Origin: Bostrychus sinensis
Taxonomy: Eukaryota > Chordata > Actinopteri > Gobiiformes > Eleotridae
Direction: 5' to 3'
DNA length: 64,000 nt
NCBI GenBank assembly: GCA_020698575.1
Contig: CM036245.1
Location: 2,338,620-2,402,619, forward strand
Under the pieces are notes generated by a model. That model was not told where the DNA came from and did no database searches. It saw nothing but the letters and a program-made list of their open reading frames with translations. Below, piece after piece: positions 45,364 through 55,347 of this stretch. The position numbers and the translations under genes are program-made. The stretch's first letter is position 1; every line of letters begins with the position of its first letter.

Positions 45364-45740
45364 TATGCGACTGTGGGCACCATACTACTACAGCACCGCC
45401 ACAAAGCATGGACACTGGCCCTACTTCTACCTCTTCCATACTGAATGATGTGATGCTTTCCACCCCACTAGAAGAAGTGGACTCCTGGATCAACAGCCAT
45501 GAGACACTGTTGCAGCGGATGAACCCTGGAGGCTCAACGTCTGAAAAGATTGTGGAGACTGTTAAAATAGCAGTGATTCATTTGCTGAACAACGTACTTT
45601 ACAAATACTGGAAAATGCAGTGTTATGGATGCGAGGTTAATCATCCTAGCCAGAAGCATGATGACTGTCTGACCGCAATTCCAGGGTATTTCTTTGAGGC
45701 TCACTACTACTCCATCCTGGACATGCTCTGGACCGAATGA
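45364..45740 (+). pseudogene. Polinton Cys/His-rich protein, C-terminally deleted
   Basis: Preceded by a long pyrimidine tract and an AG at 45363, so it may be a second exon. The open frame extends a little upstream to 45327. It encodes CDCGHHTTTAPP at the start, MLSTPLEEVDSWINS in the middle, and the core YWKMQCYGCEVNHPSQKHDDC, whose Cys/His spacing suggests metal binding. The frame stops at 45740 where sequence present in the second copy (about 2290-2470) is deleted. The remnant of the true C-terminus (ISNVWKGSE sense) follows out of frame at about 45745-45800. Function unknown. Confidence 0.6.
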
Positions 45741-45876
45741 TCGTTCTAAAAAACGGTCTGCTGCGTGTGATTTCAAATGTGTGGAAAGGGTCTGAGTGAC
45801 GTATGTGCTCATATCCTACTCATTATTAAATAAAAGCTTGTTTCAATCTAAAAATTTGTCATTTGTGTCTACGGCA

Positions 45877-46939
45877 ATGGAAAACACGTTAGAGAAAATT
45901 TATTATGGCCCTGCCCATCCAGGAGGATTGGGGAGTGTAGTCAAGCTCCATGATGCTGCCAAAGAGTCGAGTGTGTTAACTAGTTTGAAAGATGTGAAGG
46001 AATACTTACTGGCACAGGATGCATATATGCTTCATGCCAGAGCTGCAAGACACTTTCCTAGGAATAGGGTTTTAGTGAGTGGTATTGACAAACAATTTCA
46101 GGCTGATCTGGTTGACTGAATATTCTAAAGAAAATGATGGTGTTAGGTTTCTATTTATGTGTATTGGTGTGTTTTCAAAATATGCGTGGGTTAGATGTCT
46201 TCAGTCAAAGACGGGGCCTGCTGTAACAAATGCATTTAAAGACATTTTGGCGGAGTGGCGTGTCCCAATAAAACTACAAACGGATGCTGGCACAGAGTTT
46301 TATAATAAGCATTTTAAACGTCTATTGGATCAGTATAAAATTAGTCATTTCTCCACTGCAAATGAGACAAAAGCAAGTAGAGTGGAACGCTTTAACAGGA
46401 CATTTAAAACCCGAATGTGGCGTTATTTAACTTCTGTAAATTCAAGGAGATATGTCGATGTTGTCCAAGATCTGGTCCATGCCTATAACAACTCATACCA
46501 TAGGATCATCAAAATGACGCCATCAGCAGTGAATAAAGATAATGAGAGGACCGTTTTTAACAATATATACAAGTCGAAGGGTCAGAAAACTGTGGCTTTT
46601 AAATTTAATGTAGGTGACACAGTGAGGATATCTAAATTGAGGGGCGTGTTTAGAAAGGGATATGAGCAGACATACACAGATGAGTATTTTACTATAAAGC
46701 AGCGCATAGCGAGAGACCCACCTGTATACAGACTGACTGATTATTTAGGAGAAGAGATAAAAGGAACCTTTTACGATGCAGAACTACAAAAAGTGATTAT
46801 AGAAAAAAATAAAACATTTAAAATAGAAAAAATACTGGCCAGGAAAAAGTCTGGGCGTGACAAGCTGGTGCTGGTTAAATGGCTTGGATATCCAGTCTAT
46901 GAATAGCTGGGTTAATGAGAAAGAGATTACTGATGTCTA
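45877..46939 (+). pseudogene. Polinton DDE integrase with chromodomain (two frame breaks)
   Basis: Retroviral-type integrase that inserts the element. The Met at 45877 (MENTLEKIYYGPAHPGG) starts the N-terminal domain. The first catalytic Asp lies in QADLVD (about 46110), where the frame closes. The core continues in another frame from about 46120 with VFSKYAWVRCL, the second Asp in LQTDAGTEFY (about 46286) and the Glu in VERFNRTFK (about 46388). The C-terminal part is chromodomain-like (FKIEKILARK...VKWLGYP), ending at 46906. The expected end (NSWVNEKE) is out of frame to 46939. All three acidic residues survive. Both breaks occur at the same bases in the copy at 173-2162. Confidence 0.88.
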
Positions 46940-46996
46940 GCCCCCCAGATAAAAGACAGACACATCTCACTTTCAACATCATTTTATCGCTTCACC

Positions 46997-47767
46997 ATGG
47001 ATAAGAAGAACAGATTTTATGTTACAAGTCATGCTTCAGCGCATGTGTACCCAAACAAGATATGGAATTTTAGAACAAAGCTAGCAAGACCTATTGTTTT
47101 GAATGAACCGTATGAGGTCGGTCTCATCGAGATACAATACCCCCGAGTGTGGGCAAATTTTCCTAGTACTGATGCTAGCATGATTGTTTGTGATTCCAAA
47201 TCAGAGCAGATTGAGACAGTAACACTTTCAGTTGGATTATATGATTCAATAGCAAGAATGCTCAAAGAATTTAATGCCAAATGCATGCACAGTCCGACAA
47301 CATCAGGCATAAACCTACAGTACAACAGTATTACTAACAGAGTTTATGTAACTGGTGCAGAAGGTTCTAGTCTAACTTTTAAAGGACGGTTAGCTGAAAT
47401 TCTAGGGTTTAAACCAGACGAGGTATTCATAATACCCCCTAAAACAGTTTATGGGAAACCAGTTACAGCACCGCACCCTGCAGATATTCACGGCGGTAGC
47501 TATAATATATTTATCTATAGTGACATTGTGGATTATCAACTGGTGGGCGGCAGCCATGTACCGCTCCTCAGGTGAATAAATGTTGCAGACGTGTCACGCA
47601 CCATGCCCACTTTGACTTACGACAAGCCACACTACACATCTCTCTCAAAGTCAGTCATAGACGACATTGAAATTTCGTTAAAAAACGACCAGAACCAGTA
47701 TATACCTTTTCTGTACGGCAAAGTGAACGTGAAGCTGCATTTCAGACCGCAGAAACAGTTTTTCTAA
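46997..47767 (+). pseudogene. Minor capsid (penton-like, single jelly-roll) protein, one in-frame stop
   Basis: Polinton minor capsid protein that would form capsid vertices. The ATG at 46997 (MDKKNRFYVTSH) opens a frame that reads EVGLIEIQYPRVW, LAEILGFKPDEVF and HVPLLR. It meets TGA at 47573-47575, then continues in the same frame with PTLTYDKPHY and GKVNVKLHFRPQK to a TAA at 47765-47767. A single substitution-type stop is thus the only break. The full frame is 257 codons including the stop. It sits between the integrase and the small basic protein, a typical neighbourhood for virion genes. Confidence 0.82.
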
Positions 47768-47771
47768 AAAA

Positions 47772-48224
47772 ATGACTCACACCCCTTACATCCGGGATGA
47801 TTCTAGGTACATGTCGTACTATGTCAATCAGGCAGGCGGCGAACTCCCTGGTTTTATCGGAAGTAGTACACAGTACGGAAACGGAGTGGGTGGCGTGTTT
47901 CGCAGTTTGTTTAGAATGGTAGCTCCGCTGTTTAGGAGTGGATATAACATAGCCAAACCTCATCTGAAAACAGATGCAAAGAACATTGCAGGAGCTGTTG
48001 TAACAAAGCTTGCAACTGGTGCACTCTCCGATAAGCAGGAGGGGAGTGGCCTGATGGTGTACACACCGAGACCCAGAAAAAGACCACCCAGCACGTGTAA
48101 AACACGTGTCCCTAAAAGACGTAAAGTATCAGTCAAAACGGGTACTCTGGCCAGAAAGAGATCATCCTCCAGAGGGAGCAGAGCTGTTAAACGTCATACC
48201 ATCTTAGTCAAAGATATATTCTAG
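47772..48224 (+). CDS. Small basic virion-like protein
   Basis: Open frame of 150 codons only 4 bases after the minor capsid stop. The N-terminal half has a Gly/hydrophobic segment (GGELPGFIGSST, GGVFRSLFRMVAPLF) that could be membrane-active. The C-terminal half is very basic (RPRKRPP, VPKRRKVSVK, ARKRSSSRGSR). This layout recalls adenovirus-type minor virion proteins with an amphipathic and a DNA-binding part, and the position among capsid genes agrees. The similarity is of character and not of clear sequence. GG sites such as SGLM and GELPG could be protease targets. Confidence 0.6.
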   Translation: MTHTPYIRDDSRYMSYYVNQAGGELPGFIGSSTQYGNGVGGVFRSLFRMVAPLFRSGYNIAKPHLKTDAKNIAGAVVTKLATGALSDKQEGSGLMVYTPRPRKRPPSTCKTRVPKRRKVSVKTGTLARKRSSSRGSRAVKRHTILVKDIF

Positions 48225-48235
48225 GAAGAAAAGCA

Positions 48236-49119
48236 TTGTTTTGTAAGGACACTAGCGGGAAAATGAATGCAGCATCAGTGACTGGAAATAATAAAGGACT
48301 GGAGGAGAGGGCCAGGTACACTGAACTCAGCCGTATAGTAGAGCTAATAGGCCCTATACATGCTGATTTGTTTTTTCAAGAAAAACTTTTGCTTAATGGT
48401 TTAGACTTATCTTTAAAGTTTATCCGTTCAAAAAATGAGTTTGCGTTGATGAGACCTGCAAACAATGATTACAACATCAAGATCATGTCGGCCAGCCTGT
48501 TTGTCAAAAAGGTCGCAGTCTCCCTGCTGTCAGACTGGCACACAGCAAAGCTCTCCAGCACACCAACGCCAAGTATGGTATAGACAGAGTGTCCCTGAAA
48601 ACGTATGCCGTACCATCTGGCACTCGCGTGTGCAATCAAGAGAATCTCTACATGGGTCAGATCCCCAAATTTGTCATCTTAGGACTCGTCGATAATGAAG
48701 CCTACACTGGGAGCTACACCAAAAACCCATTTAATTTTGAACACTACGATGTAGAGTTCTTAGGCTCATATGCGGAAGGACATCCCTACCCTGCTAAGCC
48801 ATTTCAGCCTTTTTTTCAGAGAGGCCAGTATGCGAAAGAATATTACCAACTGATACAGACCACAGGCCGATACCTGAAGGACAGGTCGCTAGCCATTAAC
48901 CGTAAAGATTTTGGAGCTGGGTACACTCTTTTCTGTATTAATTTAGAAGCTGATGAAGGCAGTTCAGGAAATGTGTCTCTAATTAAGACAGGCAATGTAA
49001 GGCTGGAGGTGCGCTTCAGGGTCCCCCTCCCTCGCACTGTTAACCTGATATGCTATTCTGTTTTTGACTCAGTAATTGAAATTTCAAACAGAAGACAGGT
49101 GCTGATGGACTACTACTAA
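48236..49119 (+). pseudogene. Major capsid (double jelly-roll) protein, N-terminus lost and one frameshift
   Basis: C-terminal part of the Polinton major capsid protein. The open frame starts at 48236, only 12 bases after the previous gene, and lacks the N-terminal jelly-roll expected in this family, so a deletion is likely. It reads RIVELIGPIHADLFFQ and LFVKKVAVSLLS, then shifts frame at about 48535-48545. It resumes to 49119 with NPFNFEHYDVEFLG, FGAGYTLFCINLEA, and the final VIEISNRRQVLMDYY. The second half is a clean 175-codon frame. The protein would be the main shell subunit. Confidence 0.72.
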
Positions 49120-49126
49120 AAAAAAC

Positions 49127-49654
49127 ATGAACACGATAGAGCTAACCAGTATTGTAAAAAGGAGGATTTTAAATGGGACAAACTTTGTGGGTGTGTTAGC
49201 CTGTGACCAACTATCAGAAATCAACATTGTTCAATACCCTGCCATGTTGACAGTGAGCACACACCCATCTTTTAAACCCGGCGACCACTGGCTTGTCATC
49301 GATATCACAAAGGAGAAAGAAGGATGCTTTTTTGACAGTTTTGGTCACTCCCCAGGATATCGCAGATTCCCATCAGAGATAAAACATTTTCTTGCAAAAA
49401 ACTGTGTAGATGTGTCTTATTCAGGGAGAACAGTTCAGAGTCTGCTCTCAACCACATGCGGACAACATTGTGTTTTTTTCTTATGTCACATGCAAAAAAA
49501 AGGAATGTCTTATAAACAGTTTATCAAAATGTATGGTCCTGACCCTGTCTGTAATGATATAATGGTATGTAGATTTGTTAACCAGATACAACCAGTTGCT
49601 GTATGTCATGACTATGAAGATATGTGTGTACAATGTGTAGAAAAACCTTTTTAA
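49127..49654 (+). CDS. Adenain-type cysteine protease (virion maturation), intact
   Basis: 175 codons, unbroken. Adenovirus-protease-like features: catalytic His in GDHWLVID (residues about 50-56), the acidic residue in CFFDSFGHSP (about 65-74), and catalytic Cys in TTCGQHCVFFL (about 109-119) with the preceding Gln/Gly. The length is near that of the family. It would cut virion precursors at Gly-Gly type sites. It follows the major capsid gene by 7 bases and ends the plus-strand gene block, with AATAAA overlapping its stop (49654-49659). Confidence 0.88.
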   Translation: MNTIELTSIVKRRILNGTNFVGVLACDQLSEINIVQYPAMLTVSTHPSFKPGDHWLVIDITKEKEGCFFDSFGHSPGYRRFPSEIKHFLAKNCVDVSYSGRTVQSLLSTTCGQHCVFFLCHMQKKGMSYKQFIKMYGPDPVCNDIMVCRFVNQIQPVAVCHDYEDMCVQCVEKPF

Positions 49655-50060
49655 ATAAAGAAGTAGAAAGAGTATACTTTTTTGCACATTTTGTTTCATT
49701 TATTTATAACATAATAATAAAAAAATACATCATTTTTATTCATAATTAAAAAACAACATCATTTTATTCATATCATAAAAAAACACATCATTTTTTACCA
49801 TAATAATATGACAAGATATAAAAAAAATACAAAGAGAATAGAATAGAAAAAAATAAAACATTCAACAAATCAATTTATATATATGAAAAGAGAGAGAAAG
49901 CAATTACATGAATACAATACTTTTCTGTAAAAAAAAAAGTCAAAAACTTAACCATGATTCTGTGTCAGACCCCCTTCTGGCAGTTTTGTATGGGGTTGTG
50001 AAACTAGGGGACATGTTAAATTGTTGTTTTCTTTTTATGGCCTAGTGGTAGAGGTATGTC
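49654..50060. terminator. Convergent 3' end region of the Polinton
   Basis: The two gene blocks meet here. AATAAA occurs on the plus strand at 49654-49659 and several TTTATT (AATAAA on minus) at 49690-49770. Three tandem A/T-rich copies of a CATCATTTTTATTCATA type unit (about 49729-49800) follow. No coding sequence is seen. A shared polyadenylation zone is the likely role. Confidence 0.6.
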
Positions 50061-50082
50061 AATGGGTGTAATAGGACCGTGT

Positions 50083-50718
50083 TTAAGATCTAATATGGCT
50101 CTTCCGCACCTGTGTATTTGGAACAGCTGATAGAGGGATGTTTAGGTCTGCCAGAGTTTTGAGAAACAGGGACCATCCCACTGGTCTTGAATGCTCTGAG
50201 ACATTGTAAGGAGCAGTGACATTCTTTATAAGATCATAAAGATGAGATCCGGTAACTGTTTGTTTGTTAATTATGACTTCACCCTGACCTGTCCAAGATA
50301 GCACATCTGATGCCTTGCTCAGCGCTGATAAAACATGCGCTGCATTCCTCTTACTCCTGGTAGGAATATGCCTCAAAACTTCATCAGCAACAGGATCCTT
50401 AACACTGGTATCAACAACATGGTGAACGTTCTGATCAGTACCACCCTCACCAGTATCAGGCAGAGATAGAGTTAAAACTGCCTTTTCACGTTCACCCTGT
50501 TTCACCAATGTCAGGTATCTCTGGAGAACAATAGCATATTTTTTTGCCTTCTCATATACATCCGTGCCTGGCATTTGTAGTATATCAATCATAGCCTTGT
50601 CCAGCTCATTCTCAGCAGCTTGTCTGATGGACACAGGGTTCTGCTGTTGCCGCTTCAACAAATCCAACTGATGCTGGGGGACCAAGAACATTTTCTGTGT
50701 ATGCTGCATGTCACCCAT
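50083..50718 (-). CDS. Polinton protein of unknown function (211 codons)
   Basis: Unbroken minus-strand frame. The N-terminal third is Gln-rich and helical (LVPQHQLDLLKRQQQ), with possible coiled coil through KYAIVLQRYLTLVKQ. The middle has VHHVVDTSVKDPVADEVL, followed by RSKRNAAHVLSALSK, GEVIINKQTVTGSHLYDLIK and a C-terminal SRPVGWSLFLKTL. No catalytic motif or signal peptide. The position after the small gene at 50728 and before the convergent end is shared by virion-associated genes of this element. Function not recognised. Confidence 0.65.
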   Translation of the reverse strand: MGDMQHTQKMFLVPQHQLDLLKRQQQNPVSIRQAAENELDKAMIDILQMPGTDVYEKAKKYAIVLQRYLTLVKQGEREKAVLTLSLPDTGEGGTDQNVHHVVDTSVKDPVADEVLRHIPTRSKRNAAHVLSALSKASDVLSWTGQGEVIINKQTVTGSHLYDLIKNVTAPYNVSEHSRPVGWSLFLKTLADLNIPLSAVPNTQVRKSHIRS

Positions 50719-50727
50719 TACGACTGG

Positions 50728-51078
50728 TTATAAGACTGTTATAAGCGGTATTGCAGCGCCTAAGAGCGGTAGCAAAAATCCTCCAGACTGATTGATGGCC
50801 TTTCTTTTTTGTTGGGTTTTGACTTTCTTGTCAGCTATCCTCCTTATTATTGCCTTCTTCTTTTTTAACTGACGATACTGCTTGTCATTGAGTGGTATGT
50901 TGCCATTCAATACATTGAGCGCTATTTCACACAGAGCATTAATCAAGTCTACGTTGGTTTTGCTCATAATAACCTTTCTTACACTGGGGGGTACCTTATG
51001 AAGCAACTCAAGTGCCCCCAGATTTCTCTGCATGCATGACGACATGATTTTTTTATCTCTTTTTGGGGATGTAGACAC
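50728..51078 (-). CDS. Polinton small protein with basic body and hydrophobic C-terminus
   Basis: 116 codons, unbroken. Helical N-terminal part (LGALELLHKVPPSVRKVI), a middle LNGNIPLNDKQYRQLKKKKAIIRRIADKK, and a C-terminal GG followed by a hydrophobic stretch (GGFLLPLLGAAIPLITVL). A basic helix plus a GG-hydrophobic tail is seen in small adenovirus-like core proteins that are cut by adenain, so it is a plausible protease substrate. That role is inferred. It overlaps or abuts the end of the ATPase gene. Confidence 0.6.
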   Translation of the reverse strand: MSTSPKRDKKIMSSCMQRNLGALELLHKVPPSVRKVIMSKTNVDLINALCEIALNVLNGNIPLNDKQYRQLKKKKAIIRRIADKKVKTQQKRKAINQSGGFLLPLLGAAIPLITVL

Positions 51079-51716
51079 CCGATATGGTCTGAAAGCAGAT
51101 TGGTTCTGAGTCTCAAATAGTCTGATGTTTTAGCTTTATAGTCAATGAGAAGATACCCAAATGGTACACTAGTCGCATTATTAAATGCCTCCAAAAAATA
51201 TTTGGTGTTTCTAGGACACTTTTGTCTGCCTAATAGTGATATTTGATATTTATCCCAGGGTTGTTAAATAAAACCAAGTAATTTGTATTCAGACTAACTT
51301 GTACGGCTTGACTTACCCTGCATGAATAAATTTTGAACAAGGTAGATACAACTTAAATTTCTGTGATGTACATATTTGGTAAACACATTTTGCACTTCTA
51401 TATTATTACTGGCATCGTTCATTAAATCATCTATAATGAGTAAATAATTTTTATCTGTGGGTAGCAATGTGTCATCACACAGAGACTCTGGGAGCCCATT
51501 TACAAAGTTGATATCCCTTACACGTAGAAGCTGGTCATACAGAGGCTGCCAGCATGAATAAATGTAAACAATGTTATCAATGTTATGTGAAATAACGCTC
51601 GCTGCATTTTCAATGACATCCTTGATAAAAAATGTTTTACCACAATTAGAAGGTCCACTAACCACGAGGCTAAATGGGTGTTGTAGCCTCCCATTAAAAT
51701 GCTTTATCCATTTCAA
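51079..51716 (-). pseudogene. Packaging ATPase (FtsK/HerA type), frameshifted C-terminus
   Basis: Genome-packaging ATPase. The Met at 51716 (MKWIKHFNGRLQHPF) leads quickly to Walker A (VVSGPSNCGKTFF, about 51660) and Walker B (NYLLIIDDLMND, about 51440), both intact. An Asn/Gln-type sensor region (YLVQNLFMQGK) follows. The frame closes at 51294. The C-terminal part is open in other frames: NTNYLVLFNNP to about 51258, then RQKCPRNTKYF and SVPFGYLLIDYKA to about 51085. Two small indels, near 51310 and 51258, explain this. It is non-functional as it stands. Confidence 0.85.
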
Positions 51717-51802
51717 TATCCATAAGGAAATGTAGCATAATCAGGCAATAATCTGCGCTTGTTATACACAACTTGTACCTTTTTCACAACTGCTTCATTT
51801 TT

Positions 51803-54800
51803 TTAAGTAAAGCTTTTCTTATCGCGCTTGATGGTGTCAGATACAGCCGTCAGATGTATCTGTGTGGTCCTATTGGTCACAAAAGATTGTACCAAGTCTT
51901 TCAATGAATTATGAGCGACAGTCTTAGCATTCACAGGGTTGAGTGTCACCCCTTTACACTTAACTACACTGTTACCATTATTTGTGCGATAAGCATAACA
52001 TTTTGGTCCAGCTGCAACAAACTGTGATGTGATCCTCCACCTCAGAGCTCCCATCATTTAGTTCATCTGTTAGATCACCCAGATAGGGGCTGGTGGGAGG
52101 AATCCACTCTCCAGATTTGGATGTAAAAACAATTGAATCTGTGTCACAGTATAACACTCGCTGCTGCAAACTGTCTAAAAGGTCGTAGAGCATGAGTCTG
52201 GCATATGCAGTTGTCATAGCACCAGCAAACACATTGACATCCCGTGCCTTGCACCCCACACTTTCAGGATGACACCACTGAACCATGGCGACATCATCGG
52301 TGATGAAACAGAACTGCTTCACATCATAATGGTCACTGAACATTAATTGTGTGAACCGTTCAGGTTCAGATATGAATTCAGCCTGTGGCAATGACCCTTT
52401 TTTACATAAGCCCCCCCACAAGCAGTTCAAAATATACTTGTTTATTTGTCTCACAGCCTTATTGACATGTATTTTGGATGGATCCAGTCTTATCCCTTCT
52501 TTTTGGTAATAATCAGCAATGTATTTTTGCTGATCCTCGGGGGTTTTTACATGTGGTGGATAGCCAGACGCCTCTTGCTTACATTTTAAAAAGGTTTTCA
52601 CATAGTCCTTAAACAAGGTATCTGTCTTATTGGGGAAGTGCCAGACTTCAGAAATAGACACTATGCGATAACCCTTCTCAACAGCTTTTTGAACCTCAAA
52701 TGTCACCCACGTGCCAGACAGTTGTCTGTCAACATCACTGTGTCTGCAAACATCAGTCTGGTTTAACATTTCAGCACATGTACGACACAGAGGAAACATG
52801 AGCTTGTTGAGGCATCTGAAAGGCAGAACAGGATGAAACAGACCTCTAGGGGGCAGTACAACACACTTGATAAGTCCAAAATAATTCTCAAGCTTGTCAA
52901 AGTTTTCAAAAATTATTTGTGGGTGCCCAACGGGGTAAGGCATTCTGGACTGCACTGTGGGGTAGAGACTGGTAAAATCATAATAATGTATCTTCTCGCC
53001 ATCAGCTGTCTTGTGGTACAGCTTCATAGCATTTGTGCATCCACCAAAGAGTGCATTTCTGGGGGCAAGGTGTTCAGGCTTCTCATATGTGCTCATGAAC
53101 TGTATAACAGATGGGTCAGATCTGGTTAATGACCACCATTCACACTCCCACATCACTACAACGCGCATTTTGTAAACGTTCTCCAATGCATCAACTTTTG
53201 CCAAAGCCTGGCTGTAGAGCTCACCGTATGGTATTTTAGAGGATTTAGCTCAGTTTCTACACTGTGTGCCCGGCATCCGTGATGTAAACAGCCAAAGAAT
53301 TCATAGCAGGTGTTTGTTGCTTGACAAAATCCATCTATAAAATATGGACCAACTTGTTTCTCCCCACCTCTAAGGGCATGTTGCAATCTGGTGTTTTTGG
53401 TAAATGATACATATTCAAGCCACTGCATAGACACATCAGAATATGCCTTGTTCTGCCGTATGTATGCCCCGTCATGGGTGAGTGCAAGTGTGTTTGCAGG
53501 CAGAAATAGAGTTTTAAAGACTCCCATACAACTGGATGGCAGAGTCACAAATGTAAACGGGTCCAATTTTGTGCACTCCATGAATGTGTCCCTGTATATA
53601 AGAAATGCCTTGCGCAGTACTTCTACATCATTCACACAGTAACGCTTAAGTTCTGCCTGGAACTCAAACACTTCGCCACGCACTGTGTCATACCAGGTCT
53701 TAAATCTGGCTTTTTCTGACTCAGGCATACTGTCATAACCATAAAAACAGGGATCAGGGTATGAACCGGTATAGTGCTCATTGTCTCTTGTGTTGAATTT
53801 GTGAGGAAAGAAACCCTTTTCCATATCCTGAAACCCCAAGGCTGATGGTGTTTTTGACAGTCGCATTGGAAGAAAGCTAAACGAGTCAATCCAGCGTTGT
53901 TGGTATATATTGTCACAGCATTAGGACAATTCTACTACCACGCATTATTACTGCAGGGGTGATTTTATTTTTAACAAAACACTCTAAGACGAGGTAGTTG
54001 TCAAAACCTGAAGCGTTATGTGCTATGAATGTATATCCAGTATATTTAGGGCGTCTGTAGTGCTGTAAAAATAGTTTCACGCTATTTAAAGTACCAAAAC
54101 AGAACTTGTCGCCAGTTCATGTCCATTGCACACACAAAATTAGCCTCATGCTTCCCTTCATGATATCTAGTTTCAAAATCATAGAGTATGTATTTTTGAC
54201 CTGGCTGTCTTTTTTCCAGTGGTTGAATGTAGCACTCGTGGTCAGTGTCACCATCTAAAACCCCCCGACAATGCTGGCAAACAGGTGGTCTGCATTTGTG
54301 ACTTGTTTTTTTTCCTTGCCTGTATTGTTTACCACAGGCGTCACAGTATTTTATTAGATTGCATGGGATCAGGTTATGTCGTGAGTCTGGCAGTTTGTGT
54401 TGCGCATAGCAGGATTTTGATTTGCATAAACGCTTGCAGTCATTACATTTAATTTTCTTACCGGGGCCACTATGACACTGCGTGTAACAGACGTTGCACC
54501 TGTTAATGCAGGAATGCACCAGTGGACCGTCATATCCACCATAACAGTATGAACAGACATAACTATACCCAAAAAATCCTGTAGGGTTTTCAATCATATA
54601 ATAATGCTCATTGTGTAGGTACAGCCAGATTGTGTGCGGATGCGGTGTATTATGTGTTTGGTAGCACTGTAAACGTTTGAAACCGGGGGCATGATAAAAA
54701 ACTATAATTTTAACCGCCAGGTGTTTTTCAAATTTGGTAATGTCATTAAATGATACGTGGTGTGTGTGGTCGAATCCTACAGATGTTTGAACGTTTCTAG

Positions 54801-55347
54801 CATAATCAAATTTTTCCTGAACTGACATAGAAGCACGGGCAGCATGCGCTAGACATAAACAGAAACACAAGTTACCATCTCCCTCAGTATTTTCTGGATT
54901 GTATAAAAATCTTCCTTTTTTTGACAATACTTTGTCGTATGGAATTTTGCCCAGTTTAAGACGAACGCCTCCTCTATGGTCCTGCGCTATTGATACCACA
55001 AATTCTAGTTCATCGTCTGTCATTGACGTGTCATTACTTTGTAGGACCTGGACGACCTCGTCGAGAAAAAGATCTGCGTTATAATTATTATTAGAATTTA
55101 ATAAGGCATGCACGTCGTTGAATAAAGACGGGCCTCGTAAAACTATATTTAATACACTGCCGGGTTGTGAGACTTCAAGCGGTCTGTCAATAACCCCTGT
55201 AAGTAAGCCTTTAACCATTGCGGGTATCTCCTCAGGGCTGGAAGCATGAAGATCTCTAAAATCAATGCGCTGTCGCAGCTCGAGACCATTGAAAGCTGGG
55301 ATATGGCATAGATTTATCGCACCGGCCCCATCTTGTGCATTTTGCAT
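51803..55347 (-). pseudogene. Protein-primed DNA polymerase B (pPolB), at least five frame breaks
   Basis: Replicative polymerase of the Polinton, about 1180 codons. The N-terminal part (55347-54082) is open: an OTU-like block (GDGNLCFCLCLAHA, later LYLHNEHYYMI), a Cys-rich region (CSYCYGG...CNVCYTQC...CDACGKQ), then exonuclease motif I (YDFETRYH). Exo II (HNASGFDNY, about 54010) lies in another frame. Exo III (YCVNDVEVL, about 53635), polymerase motif A (DFTSLYPTVQ, about 52970), motif B region (NKYILNCLWGG, about 52430) and motif C (YCDTDSIVF, about 52140) follow. Breaks are near 54104, 53910-53930, 53870, 53250 and 52050. Motif residues themselves are conserved, so decay is recent. Confidence 0.9.

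Noticed and set aside
45534..45812. Minus-strand frame antisense to the Cys/His-rich gene
   Set aside because: It is the complement of a conserved coding gene and has no family features of its own.
47029..47325. Minus-strand frame across the minor capsid gene
   Set aside because: Shadow of the plus-strand capsid frame, which has clear protein character.
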